A DNA stretch of 64,000 bases from Desulfallas thermosapovorans DSM 6562 (GTDB taxonomy: Bacteria; Bacillota; Desulfotomaculia; Desulfotomaculales; Desulfallaceae). Positions 46,192 through 54,918 of this stretch are shown piece after piece. The stretch covers positions 62,001-126,000 of the forward strand of contig NZ_VNHM01000002.1 in the NCBI RefSeq assembly GCF_008124625.1, read 5' to 3'. The position numbers were made by a program, and so were the translations under genes. Every line of letters begins with the position of its first letter. Position 1 is the first letter of the stretch. The notes below the pieces were generated by a model. That model saw only the letters and a list, made by a program, of their open reading frames with translations, ran no database searches and was not told the DNA's origin.

Positions 46192-47286
46192 ATGTTCCAT
46201 AAGGGTATCGCTAGCCTAGTTTTTAATAAACAAGTACGGGCTGTAATTGAACCTATTTTAAACTCCGCCAATATAGGTATTATTATCATTGATGCCAAGG
46301 GAAATTTAGTTTACGTGAATCGTATCTGCGAGGAAATATTTCATGTTAGATCCGAAGATATCAGTGGAATTCACTATAACGAAGTTTTTGCCCAAATCCC
46401 CCCGGGAGAACGTTACACCCTGATTACCCTGGAAACCGGCCAGGAGTTTGAAAACATTGGTTCCGAAAAAGCCCGTTTTAATAACCTTTATATAACCACA
46501 GATACCATGCTGTTGAGGGATGAACAGGGTAATACGATAGGCGCGGTAGGTATTTTTAAAAACATTACACCCATTTATGAGTTTCATAAGCGGCTCAGTG
46601 AATCAAGTAAGCTTTCCATGCTGGGTAACGTGGCAGCAGGCATGGCCCATGAAATTCTAAACCCCCTAACTACCAGCAGGGGACTGGTACAAATCCTGAA
46701 CCAAAAAGCCGGGGATAATAACCTACCTACAGAAAAGGTCAAGGAATACACAGATATTATTTTAAAAGAGTTGGATTCAATCCACAATTTAGTAAAAAGA
46801 TTTACTCATATGTCAAAATCTAAAGCCCTGGATATGAAACCAGTGAATTTAGACCAGTTAGTCCATATGTCTGTTTCGCTGGTGGCCGACCAACTAAAGG
46901 AAAAAAGAATACAGGTGGTATCAAAACTACAGGCTGGTGCGATAATCCTGGGAGACATGATCTCGCTTAAACTGGCGCTGCTACAGATATTAGATAACTC
47001 CTTAGAGTTCTTACCCTGCGGTGCAATGATCAATATTACCACCGAGTTGTCCGGAAATGAGGCTCTGCTCATTGTGTCCGACAACGGGCCTGGGATTCAA
47101 CATGATATTTTGGATAATGTTTTTACGCCCTTCTTTACAACCAGGGAAGAAAAAACAGGGTTGGGACTTACTATAGCGCAGCGTATTATCCACACCCACA
47201 AAGGCCTTATCAGGGCTGAAAGCGAGCCCGGTAAAGGGGCTAATTTTATTATCACGCTGCCGCTGGTAAAATCATTTCTGCTATGA
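46192..47286 (+). CDS. PAS-domain sensor histidine kinase (orphan)
   Basis: Cytosolic kinase, 364 aa, no transmembrane segment. PAS domain (about residues 15-130: NIGIIIIDAKGNLVYVNRIC), HisKA with NVAAGMAHEILNPLTTSRG (phospho-His), and HATPase with N box ILDNSLEFL, G1 DNGPGI and G2 TGLGLTIAQRI. The layout resembles sporulation kinases that feed Spo0F, and no response regulator lies beside it; that assignment is inference. ATG 46192 is 12 bases after the preceding stop. Confidence 0.9.
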   Translation: MFHKGIASLVFNKQVRAVIEPILNSANIGIIIIDAKGNLVYVNRICEEIFHVRSEDISGIHYNEVFAQIPPGERYTLITLETGQEFENIGSEKARFNNLYITTDTMLLRDEQGNTIGAVGIFKNITPIYEFHKRLSESSKLSMLGNVAAGMAHEILNPLTTSRGLVQILNQKAGDNNLPTEKVKEYTDIILKELDSIHNLVKRFTHMSKSKALDMKPVNLDQLVHMSVSLVADQLKEKRIQVVSKLQAGAIILGDMISLKLALLQILDNSLEFLPCGAMINITTELSGNEALLIVSDNGPGIQHDILDNVFTPFFTTREEKTGLGLTIAQRIIHTHKGLIRAESEPGKGANFIITLPLVKSFLL

Positions 47287-47616
47287 CTTCTGTATCTGAG
47301 CCATTGTCAACATTCTCTCTTTCTTTCTTACCTCTTTTTAGCCCCATCAACTAGAAGGGTAAGATAATGCAGGGGTGCTGGCAATGGTTTTTTCCAGTTT
47401 TATGTTCTGTTTTTTTACTTCCAAAGTGCTCATTTTAATTTTGCCATAAACGGCCTGGGAAGCACGGCGAATTCAGGTGTAATGTCATATTTCAATTATT
47501 AGTATACATTTCAAACAACGGTAAATAATATTAAAAAGTTTGTTTAAAAACAGGCTATGGTGCCAGGTGCAGATATAATAGGTGGATCTCACACAGGTGT
47601 TAAGGGAGAATAAATT
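47287..47616. other. 330-base intergenic region
   Basis: No gene recognised. It holds, at 47527-47570, a copy of an AT-rich block (TTAAAAAGTTT...) followed by GGCTATGGTGCCAGGTG that recurs at 53355-53400. A clear promoter or terminator was not found. Confidence 0.5.
47527..47570 (+). repeat. AT-rich block plus GGTGCCAGGTG repeat, first copy
   Basis: ATATTAAAAAGTTTG... then GGCTATGGTGCCAGGTG, before the small membrane-protein gene; matches 53355-53400. Confidence 0.7.
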
Positions 47617-48237
47617 ATGGGTAAAGACATCATTTTGATTGGTGCGATAATTGGTATTCTTGCGGACATTCTAAAATTATCTGTTAATTACATTTCATAT
47701 CTACTGAATTATACCAACGTTGTCTTTTGGCAGATTACAGCTTCACGATTTCTCGAACGTGATGATCTGCAACAACCAATATCGTACATAATTGGAGGAG
47801 TGGCAGATTTAACGGTTTCAGCTACTTTAGGAGTTCTTTTTGTAGGTTTAATCAGCTTGACCGGTACAAAACACATTTGGATTAAAGGAATCGGGTTTGG
47901 TTTATTTATATGGGTAAACCTCTTTGGTACTTTATTGGGCCAATCTGTACAAGCAAAGCTGCCTCAAGAACCCTTAGGCATTATGGTGACGATAATTGCG
48001 CATTTTGCTTTTGGTTTAGGTCTGGCTTTTTTTACCCAGCGGCTTCATAAAATTGAAGAAGAAACGATTCGTAGTAAAGAAACTAACAATCATTTTGCCC
48101 CTATTCCGGCACGAAAACTATTACATACTGAGGAAAAGGAACCTGTTATGGAGATTAATAACACAAGAAGTGATAGGAAGCCGTTTAAATTTCGTAATTT
48201 GTTTAAAATATTCGGGTTGATCAAAGGGAATAGATAG
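47617..48237 (+). CDS. Small membrane protein of unknown function
   Basis: Not recognised by name. 206 aa with four predicted transmembrane helices (about residues 3-28, 55-82, 88-110 and 122-142) and a polar basic C-terminal tail (RSDRKPFKFRNLFKIFGLIK). ATG 47617 follows AAGGGAG. The DNA is more AT-rich than the flanking genes, and the neighbours are unrelated signalling genes, so it may be an accessory gene. No transporter motif is visible. Confidence 0.75.
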   Translation: MGKDIILIGAIIGILADILKLSVNYISYLLNYTNVVFWQITASRFLERDDLQQPISYIIGGVADLTVSATLGVLFVGLISLTGTKHIWIKGIGFGLFIWVNLFGTLLGQSVQAKLPQEPLGIMVTIIAHFAFGLGLAFFTQRLHKIEEETIRSKETNNHFAPIPARKLLHTEEKEPVMEINNTRSDRKPFKFRNLFKIFGLIKGNR

Positions 48238-48558
48238 ATGTGTTTTGGGAATTTGCAACAGCTACTATTTGCGAGCTCGGTTAATTTAAAATTTTTAGAT
48301 CTTTTTTGAGGATCTTTCTTAAAGGAAAAAAGATATTTAGTAGCAATGGCGAATATATCCACCAGGGATAAAGCAGCGTTTACTCTTGTATGCAATTTAT
48401 TTGCCGAAGTTGCTGTATGTACTGAACTGCCGCTGTCCTAAAGCTCCTTGGCTTTTTGGTAAGATTGGGTCTAAAAAATATAAAATATTTGCAATAAGGG
48501 CTTATAATATTATATTTAATATAATATAATAATAAGAAGCGGGGAGTGATGCAAAAGA
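48238..48558. other. 321-base intergenic region
   Basis: AT-rich, no gene recognised. AGATC...GATCTTTCTT near 48297-48322 could be a weak terminator for the membrane-protein gene. A TATAAT near 48501 stands before the chemoreceptor gene but lacks a matching -35. Confidence 0.4.
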
Positions 48559-49836
48559 ATGAAAATATCCTTTTTTAAAAAATGTAATGACCAGGATATC
48601 ATATTATTATTACGTGCCATGGCCAAATCCACTGCCTTTTCCATGTTTTCCAATGCTTATAATGAACTAACTGCTTATAAAACTGAAAACCGTATTAAAA
48701 ATATAAGCATTGAGTTGGACGCGCTATCGGCGGCGGCGCAACAAATGTCTGCATCTATAGAAGAAATCACCGCTTCGGCCCAGTATGCCAGCGGTGTGCA
48801 GCATGAAGTGGAAAAGGAAGTGGGCTCCGGCAAAGAGGTGCTGGAAAGCGCCCTGCGGGAGCTTGAACATGCCAATGCCAATATTGGTGAATTGGTGGGG
48901 GTCATTAAAGAACTGAACCACCGGGTGAACCGTATCGGAGAAATAGTTGAGGTGATCAATGAAATCACTTCACAGACCCATTTGCTCGCTTTAAATGCGT
49001 CTATCGAAGCCGCCCGGGCTGGCGAGGCCGGCCGTGGTTTTGCTGTGGTGGCCGGAGAAATACGTAAATTGGCGGAACAGACCAAACAGTCCGCCGGCCA
49101 AATAAAAGAAAACGTTACCCTGGTAACTGAGGGGATGAATACTACCCTTAAAGTATTGGACAATAGTGTAAATGCAGTTAAAAACGGTATTCAATCAGCT
49201 ATGAAATTAGCTTCACCTTTTAACAGTATTGAAGAGAGTGTAAAGTCCATGACGGAAATACTAAGCCAGCTGAGCAATGCCACCGATGAACAAAGCTCGG
49301 TTACCCAGGAAATCGCCGCTGAAACAGAAACCATTGCTGAAAATACCAAGTTTGCCGATGAGGTGGCCAGCGATGCTAAAGAACATGGTGAACTATCCCT
49401 GCGGGTTACCAGTGATGTATGGAAAGCCATTGAGCACCGCCGGGATTTTCAGGCTATCGGATTGGCGGCTTTCCTGGCGGAACGGATTATTGACCATGCC
49501 AATTGGATAAACCTGGTGGTTAAGACTATCAGAGGGGAAATAGCCGGGGATAATACACTGGCGGATCACCACAACTGCCGTTTAGGTCGCTGGTACTACG
49601 GCGATGGTAAAGACGTAATCAAAGGCTATAGCGAGGCACTTCAGCGTTCCTTTGCCGCCATCGAAGAACCCCATCGCCTGGTACACCAGCATGGCATTGC
49701 GGCAGTCAAACATCATCATGAAGGCAATAGTAATGAGGCTTTTCGCCATGTGATCAGCCTTACCAATGCATCGAAACAGATAATTGGTATATTTATGCAA
49801 ATGATGGATGAAATCAACAAAGAGCAGGTGGCTTGA
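48559..49836 (+). CDS. Soluble methyl-accepting chemotaxis protein with C-terminal CZB domain
   Basis: Cytosolic chemoreceptor, 425 aa, no membrane helix. The signalling hairpin tip is [42 protein letters not shown] (seen here as two adjacent motifs around residues 135-175). The C terminus is a chemoreceptor zinc-binding domain: [20 protein letters not shown] and two later His ([17 protein letters not shown]) give the H/C/H/H zinc site. CZB domains sense zinc or oxidants such as HOCl. No che genes are near. ATG 48559 follows GGGGAGTGA. Confidence 0.92.
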   Translation: MKISFFKKCNDQDIILLLRAMAKSTAFSMFSNAYNELTAYKTENRIKNISIELDALSAAAQQMSASIEEITASAQYASGVQHEVEKEVGSGKEVLESALRELEHANANIGELVGVIKELNHRVNRIGEIVEVINEITSQTHLLALNASIEAARAGEAGRGFAVVAGEIRKLAEQTKQSAGQIKENVTLVTEGMNTTLKVLDNSVNAVKNGIQSAMKLASPFNSIEESVKSMTEILSQLSNATDEQSSVTQEIAAETETIAENTKFADEVASDAKEHGELSLRVTSDVWKAIEHRRDFQAIGLAAFLAERIIDHANWINLVVKTIRGEIAGDNTLADHHNCRLGRWYYGDGKDVIKGYSEALQRSFAAIEEPHRLVHQHGIAAVKHHHEGNSNEAFRHVISLTNASKQIIGIFMQMMDEINKEQVA

Positions 49837-50158
49837 TCTCGCCACACATGATTAACATTAATTAATGGTTTATTAATCAAAAATTTACCACCTGTAGGTT
49901 ATACATGATAACCGGGCTATTAACGTCCGGTTGTTTGCATCTAACCCGAAGAATTCAGGGTTGCTTATTTAAAGGAGTTTTTGCCCTTTATGCGAATATA
50001 TTGCATTACCCTCTTTTTATTCCCTTGAGTTTATTTTCCGAATAAGAATGTTCTCCATTCTGCTTTTCTTTGCGGTAGTGCAATGCAGGATAGATATCTT
50101 ATACTCAATATCTTTCACCGGGTCTTGAAGTCAATCATAATCGAAAGGTGTTGGTGAT
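49837..50158. other. 322-base intergenic region
   Basis: No gene recognised. AACCGG (49910-49915) and CCGGTT (49927-49932) with GTTTGC after it may be a weak terminator of the chemoreceptor gene. The region is AT-rich with short inverted repeats (ATTAATTAAT). Confidence 0.4.
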
Positions 50159-51724
50159 GTGCCCCTTTACATCCAAAATCGTTGGATAGCAGTAATACTC
50201 CTTTTATCGGCATTACTATGCTTATGGGTGGGAAGGGTTTACTTGGTTCTTGAGCCGGACATATTTTTAACCGCCCATATGATTTTGGAATTTGCCAGTA
50301 TTGTGGCGGCCATGCTGGTTTGTATTTTTTGCTGGTATGATTATCTTTACCAGTGGCAGAGGAAAATGCTGGTTATTGCTCTGACATTTTTAATATTTGG
50401 CGTTTTTGATTTCGTACATACTTTGTCTTATGTTTCTATGCCCGACTTTATTACTCCCAATACCGCCAACAAGGCCTCAACTTACTGGGTGATCGCCAGG
50501 ATGGTGCAGGGACTGGGTATTCTAGCGGCTGTCTTTTTGCCCAACCAGGTAATCCGCATAAAAAAACCGCTGGTAATTATGGCCCTGGCTTTACTTGCTT
50601 CCGGGATGGTGACCTGGTTGGTGGCGGTCAAATTGGCCCATTTGCCCATCATGTACGACCCTCATGCCATGCGGCAAACACCCTTAAAATTAGCCTTGGA
50701 ATGCGTAATTATAGTATTTTACCTGCTGGCGGCTTTTAAAATATACACCACCCGGTCAAATGATATAAGAGATGTCTACCTGTTTTACGCGCTGCTCGTT
50801 GGTATAATGGGCGAGCTGGCCTTTGTTACTTACACAAATGTTTATGATCTTTATAACCTTATGGGACATTTTTTCAAAATAATCTCTTTTAGTTTGATAT
50901 TAAAGGGTCTGTTTGATGAATCTATTGGCGAGTTATATAAAACCAATGCCGAACTGGTCCGCCAAAGCGGTGAACTTGCTGAAGCCAACCGCCTTTTAAA
51001 GGAGTCCGAACAATTTAAAGATTTTTTTCTGGCTAATACCAATCACGAGTTGCGTTCACCTCTAACCGCCATTATTGCCTTTACCGAACTTTTATCCGAT
51101 AAGGAAACCGGTCCTTTAAATCCTCTGCAACGAGATTATTTAAATGAAATAAGTGATAGTAGCCACGACTTGCTGAACAGGGTGAATGAAATAGCCGAAT
51201 TATCCCGTATAAAGGCCGGGAAATTGGTTTTAAATCTGGAAAAGGTGAATTTAGAAGAAGTAATCACGGGTGTGGCGCGGCGTTTAAAACCGCAGTTTGA
51301 AAATAAAGGGGTGGATTTGAAACTAAGCATAGCTGCTGATTTACCGGCTGTTAGGGCTGATCACGGGCGGTTGGGACAAATATTGACCAACTTAATGGGT
51401 AATGCCATTAAATTTACCGCTCCCGGGGGATGGGTGCGGGTTAATGCAGCTTTGCAACCGGAAGATTCCAAAATTAGTGTAAGTGTTGCTGACAATGGTA
51501 TTGGTATTGATCTTGAAGAACAAGTCGCCGTTTTTAAAATGTTTTACCAGGTTGATGGCACCAGTTCCCGAAAATATGGTGGTACCGGCATCGGGCTCAC
51601 ACTGGTAAAAAACCTGGTGGAAATGCATGGTGGAACCATAACTTTACAAAGCAATGTTGGCAGGGGGAGTTTGTTTACTTTTACCATTCCGTTATATAAT
51701 GACGAATCAAAAGCTGCAAATTAA
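50159..51724 (+). CDS. Membrane histidine kinase with MASE3-type sensor
   Basis: 521 aa. The N-terminal ~240 residues form about seven transmembrane helices with the MASE3-like segment FGVFDFVHTLSYVSMPDF. A short coiled coil leads into HisKA (NTNHELRSPLTAIIAFTELL, phospho-His) and HATPase (NLMGNAIKFTAPGG, DNGIGIDLE, GGTGIGLTLVKNL). GTG 50159 follows GAAAGGTGTTGGTGAT. The response regulator gene 75 bases downstream is its likely partner. The signal is unknown; MASE3 domains are integral membrane sensors. Confidence 0.9.
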   Translation: MPLYIQNRWIAVILLLSALLCLWVGRVYLVLEPDIFLTAHMILEFASIVAAMLVCIFCWYDYLYQWQRKMLVIALTFLIFGVFDFVHTLSYVSMPDFITPNTANKASTYWVIARMVQGLGILAAVFLPNQVIRIKKPLVIMALALLASGMVTWLVAVKLAHLPIMYDPHAMRQTPLKLALECVIIVFYLLAAFKIYTTRSNDIRDVYLFYALLVGIMGELAFVTYTNVYDLYNLMGHFFKIISFSLILKGLFDESIGELYKTNAELVRQSGELAEANRLLKESEQFKDFFLANTNHELRSPLTAIIAFTELLSDKETGPLNPLQRDYLNEISDSSHDLLNRVNEIAELSRIKAGKLVLNLEKVNLEEVITGVARRLKPQFENKGVDLKLSIAADLPAVRADHGRLGQILTNLMGNAIKFTAPGGWVRVNAALQPEDSKISVSVADNGIGIDLEEQVAVFKMFYQVDGTSSRKYGGTGIGLTLVKNLVEMHGGTITLQSNVGRGSLFTFTIPLYNDESKAAN

Positions 51725-51799
51725 TTTATTGATAATTGTGTTAAAATTTTACATACATTTTGGGCCTTAGGGAGGAGGCGCTTGTAAGGAGGCGAAAAT

Positions 51800-52483
51800 T
51801 TGCGCTATAAGATAATGGCCGTGGATGATGACCCCAAGGTGTTGAAAATATTGCGACATTCTTTGCTCAGGGAGGGTTTTGAAGTTATTTGTGCTGCCAG
51901 CGGCTTTGAAGCATTGCAGTCGGCCCGGGAAAAACAACCCGATCTCATTGTACTGGATTTAATGATGCCCGGTATGGATGGCTTTGAAACTTTGCAAAAA
52001 TTAAAGGAATTTACCGATGCGCCGGTGATTATTTTATCTGCCCGTGGTGATGAAGTGGACAGGGTGGTGGGTTTTCGCCTGGGAGTAGATGATTACCAGG
52101 TTAAACCCTTTAGTCCCGTGGAACTGGCGCTGCGTATCAAGGCGGTACTGAGGCGCAGCGTTGCTGCTGCCAAACACAAAGCAAAGGTGCTCAAGTATGG
52201 TAAATTGGTTATTGATTATGATCAAAGGTTGGTGCAAATTGAAGACCGGTCAATTAGCCTGACGCCCAAGGAATTTGAACTGCTGTGGCTGATGGCCTCC
52301 CACCCCAACCAGGTATTTATCAAGCCGCACCTTCTTAAATGTATCTGGGACAATACCTACCCGGGGGACGACAACACTGTTAATGTGCACATTCGTAGAT
52401 TGCGGGGAAAAATTGAAAGTGATCCATCAAATCCGGTATATATAAAAACAGTATGGGGTACGGGATACAAATTTACCGGTTGA
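51800..52483 (+). CDS. OmpR-family response regulator
   Basis: 227 aa. The receiver domain has DDD at the acidic pocket, phospho-acceptor Asp in LIVLDLMMPGMDG and the Lys in YQVKPF; the C-terminal winged helix is of OmpR/PhoB type (LTPKEFELLWLMASHPNQVF, VNVHIRRLRGKIE). TTG 51800 lies seven bases after AAGGAGG. Pairs with the MASE3 kinase upstream. Targets unknown; the SOD-like gene downstream is a candidate by position. Confidence 0.93.
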   Translation: MRYKIMAVDDDPKVLKILRHSLLREGFEVICAASGFEALQSAREKQPDLIVLDLMMPGMDGFETLQKLKEFTDAPVIILSARGDEVDRVVGFRLGVDDYQVKPFSPVELALRIKAVLRRSVAAAKHKAKVLKYGKLVIDYDQRLVQIEDRSISLTPKEFELLWLMASHPNQVFIKPHLLKCIWDNTYPGDDNTVNVHIRRLRGKIESDPSNPVYIKTVWGTGYKFTG

Positions 52484-52618
52484 TATCCTGACACCTTCAA
52501 TAAGCATAATTATCGAACAACGATATATATTTGTAATGATTTTTTAATAATTAATTAAATAACGTTTAATTATTATTTGTTATTATGGGATGGAAACAAG
52601 TCTTGGGGGTAAATATAC

Positions 52619-53245
52619 TTGGTGAATGAAAAACTGGGCAGCCCTGTCAGTGATACAAAGCGTGGTCCAATATCCGCTGAACAACTAGAGCACCATTACA
52701 ACGCCCACTTTAATGCTTACCGGTTCAGACTGCGGGAAATAAGGGCCCGGTTGCTCAAAGCTGATACATCATACAACGTTTTGGCATTTAATATGTTGCG
52801 GGTACTGAAAAAAGAAGAAGCACAGGTCATGAACTCCGTTGTGCTGCATAATAACTATTTTGCTTCCCTGGGAGCGGGGCAAACTCAACCTTCTCCGGGA
52901 CTTGTCAATATGATGATCCGGGATTTCGGTTCACTGGAGGAATGGTTGGAACAATTCATAGCTTTGGGTTTGGGTTCCCGGGGTTGGGTAATGCTTGTAT
53001 TTGACCTGTGTGAAGGGAAGTTGTCAAACTATATTGCTGATGATAACGCCGAAGCGATTTGGCTGACCTTCCCCCTGTTGGTCCTGGATATTTACGAGCA
53101 TGCCTTTCAAATGGATTATAAATCGGACAAAAAGGAATATATTACCAGATTTGTTAATAACATCGACTGGGGTAATGTAAATTATAACTTTGACACAGCC
53201 GGGGAGATATATAAAATAGTGGCTGTTTGGAAGGAAAAGGTATAG
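52619..53245 (+). CDS. Superoxide dismutase (Fe/Mn) family-like protein, atypical
   Basis: 208 aa with the Fe/Mn SOD fold. The four metal ligands can be aligned: His in LEHHYNAHFNAY, His in VVLHNNYF, and Asp and His in LDIYEHAFQMDY. Residues that tune the active site differ: the Gln of Fe-SOD (AAQ before the second ligand) is replaced by SVV, and the usual GSGWxWL is GSRGWVML. Metal binding is therefore likely, but SOD activity is uncertain. GTG 52619. A strong terminator follows. Confidence 0.8.
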   Translation: MVNEKLGSPVSDTKRGPISAEQLEHHYNAHFNAYRFRLREIRARLLKADTSYNVLAFNMLRVLKKEEAQVMNSVVLHNNYFASLGAGQTQPSPGLVNMMIRDFGSLEEWLEQFIALGLGSRGWVMLVFDLCEGKLSNYIADDNAEAIWLTFPLLVLDIYEHAFQMDYKSDKKEYITRFVNNIDWGNVNYNFDTAGEIYKIVAVWKEKV

Positions 53246-53272
53246 TGTTAGATCTTGTTTATTGGTGCTTAG

Positions 53273-53303
53273 CCGCCCGGTAAAAAGCCGGGTGGTTTTT
53301 TTT
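53273..53303 (+). terminator. Strong terminator after the SOD-like gene
   Basis: CCGCCCGG (53273-53280), seven-base loop, CCGGGTGG (53288-53295), then seven T. Confidence 0.93.
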
Positions 53304-53354
53304 GAATATAACCCGGGTTGTTAGAAAATATAAATAAGCAGGCTGGATATAATA

Positions 53355-53400
53355 AATTATTAAAAAGTTTATTCAAAAAGTGGGCTTTGGTGCCAGGTGT
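53355..53400 (+). repeat. AT-rich block plus GGTGCCAGGTG repeat, second copy
   Basis: ATTATTAAAAAGTTT... then GGCTTTGGTGCCAGGTG, nearly identical to 47527-47570. Here CAGGTG also pairs with CACCTG downstream to form a hairpin. Confidence 0.7.
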
Positions 53401-53529
53401 TGAAAGGCACCTGCGTTAACATTGCAAGGACCAGCTATAGTAAAGATTATAAATAGATTTTGCGCTTGCTTTTCGAACAATCTCTTAAAGCTTCCCCCGG
53501 TTGGGTAACCCAAATCAATATTAGGAGGG

Positions 53530-54243
53530 GTGGTTATTAATCCGTATATTGAAATACCGCTGCGGGCGCTTTTTTCCTTTATCTTCCTTTTAGTATTTGC
53601 CCGGATGAATGGTCGGGAGCAAATTTCCCAACTTACCTATTTTGAATATGTGGTGGGTATTACCATCGGGTCCATAGCTGCCACTTTAACCACCACGCCC
53701 ATGGATCCATTTTTGCCTGGATTGCTGGGGATGGCTGTTTGGGCGATCTTACCCTATCTAACGGGCATTTTGGTGTTAAAATCGGTACCCGCACGTAAAA
53801 TCATCGAGGGTGAGCCGGTGGTTGTAATTCAAAACGGTAAAATTGATGAAGAAGCTTTGGCCAGGCAGAGGCTTAACTTGGATGATCTGATGTTAATGCT
53901 CCGGGAAAAAGACATTTTCAATATCGGTGATGTCGAAAATGCCGTATTTGAAACTAACGGTGACCTTACAGTACAAAGAAAAAGCCAGTTGAACCCGGTT
54001 ACTCCGGCAGATTTAAACATCGGCACTTCGTACCAGGGACTGCCCACCACTGTGGTTCAGGATGGGGTATTAATTGAAAACAGGTTGAAAGAAATTAGCC
54101 TCAGTAAAGACTGGATTGTAAAAAAACTACAGGGGGAGCATGGTGTAACGGACATTAGCCAGGTTAGCATTGCCCAACTGGACACCAGCGGTAATTTGTA
54201 CGTTGATTTAATAAACGCTAATCCTGAAAACAAACCGCACTAA
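53530..54243 (+). CDS. YetF-family (DUF421) membrane protein
   Basis: 237 aa. Three N-terminal transmembrane helices (about 10-27, 38-58 and 62-85) with FARMNGREQISQLTYFEYVVG and IGSIAATLTTTPMDPF, then two small cytosolic YetF domains (IQNGKIDEEALARQRLNLDDLM). GTG 53530 follows AGGAGGG. First gene of a spore-linked cluster with DUF1657 and SpoVA genes; YetF-type proteins are found in the spore inner membrane. Exact role unknown. Confidence 0.9.
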   Translation: MVINPYIEIPLRALFSFIFLLVFARMNGREQISQLTYFEYVVGITIGSIAATLTTTPMDPFLPGLLGMAVWAILPYLTGILVLKSVPARKIIEGEPVVVIQNGKIDEEALARQRLNLDDLMLMLREKDIFNIGDVENAVFETNGDLTVQRKSQLNPVTPADLNIGTSYQGLPTTVVQDGVLIENRLKEISLSKDWIVKKLQGEHGVTDISQVSIAQLDTSGNLYVDLINANPENKPH

Positions 54244-54346
54244 TAAGCCGTATTATATTGGTTTTCAAATGTTTTCCGGATATAAATGTCAGTTTATGGG
54301 CAACATTAAATTGTGAAAAACAAATTATTAAAGGGAGGTACCCCGG

Positions 54347-54553
54347 ATGACAGTTGGCACCCAGGTCAAACAAACCCTGGCCAGCCTGAAAAGCGCCCAG
54401 GCCAGTCTGGAGATGTTTGCCATGCAGACCCAGAACCAGCAGGCTAAGGATCTTTATACCAAAGCGGCCCAACAGACCCAGGCCATTGTGGATAGCCTGG
54501 AACCCAGAATAAACGAAATTGAGCAGCAGGAGCCCCAATATAAAGGATTTTAG
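54347..54553 (+). CDS. DUF1657 protein, first copy
   Basis: 68-aa helical protein (MTVGTQVKQTLASLKSAQAS at the start) ending EQQEPQYKGF. DUF1657 proteins occur almost only in spore formers beside spoVA genes. ATG 54347 follows AAGGGAGG. A terminator hairpin follows directly. 55-60% like the second copy by eye. Confidence 0.9.
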   Translation: MTVGTQVKQTLASLKSAQASLEMFAMQTQNQQAKDLYTKAAQQTQAIVDSLEPRINEIEQQEPQYKGF

Positions 54554-54560
54554 AGTGAAG

Positions 54561-54583
54561 CCGGATCATTTGATCCGGTTTTT
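54561..54583 (+). terminator. Terminator after the first DUF1657 gene
   Basis: CCGGATC / GATCCGG with a four-base loop, then five T. Confidence 0.85.
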
Positions 54584-54613
54584 CCATCTGTCTGTCATCT
54601 ATATTTAGCCCGG

Positions 54614-54642
54614 GTATAAAAACGCCACTATTATGCAAAATA
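54614..54642 (+). promoter_or_regulatory. Possible sigma-G promoter before the second DUF1657 gene
   Basis: GTATA (54614-54618), 17 bases, CAAAATA (54636-54642), close to the forespore sigma-G pattern (GHATR, CATWMTA) and 21 bases before the start codon. Pattern match only. Confidence 0.4.
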
Positions 54643-54663
54643 AGCATACAGGGGGTGATATTT

Positions 54664-54870
54664 ATGACCGTAAGCAGTCAGGTTAAGCAAACAATTGCCA
54701 GCCTGAAGGGCACCAGGGCCACTTTGGAAAGTTTCGCCTCCATTGAATCAAACCAGCAGGCTAAACAAGTACTGCAAAAAAATATAGTACGACTGGAAGG
54801 GGTTATTAAGGATCTGGAAAACAGGTTGGGTGTTTTGGAATTTGAGGAACCACAGTACAAAGGCTTTTAA
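54664..54870 (+). CDS. DUF1657 protein, second copy
   Basis: 68 aa, starts MTVSSQVKQTIASLKGTRAT and ends EFEEPQYKGF like the first copy. ATG 54664 follows GGGGGTGAT. It stands just before the 2Duf gene, as in spoVA2mob operons. Confidence 0.9.
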   Translation: MTVSSQVKQTIASLKGTRATLESFASIESNQQAKQVLQKNIVRLEGVIKDLENRLGVLEFEEPQYKGF

Positions 54871-54918
54871 AGATTTTAAGGGTGTATTTATAAAAAATTA
54901 TCATAAGGAGTTAACAGC

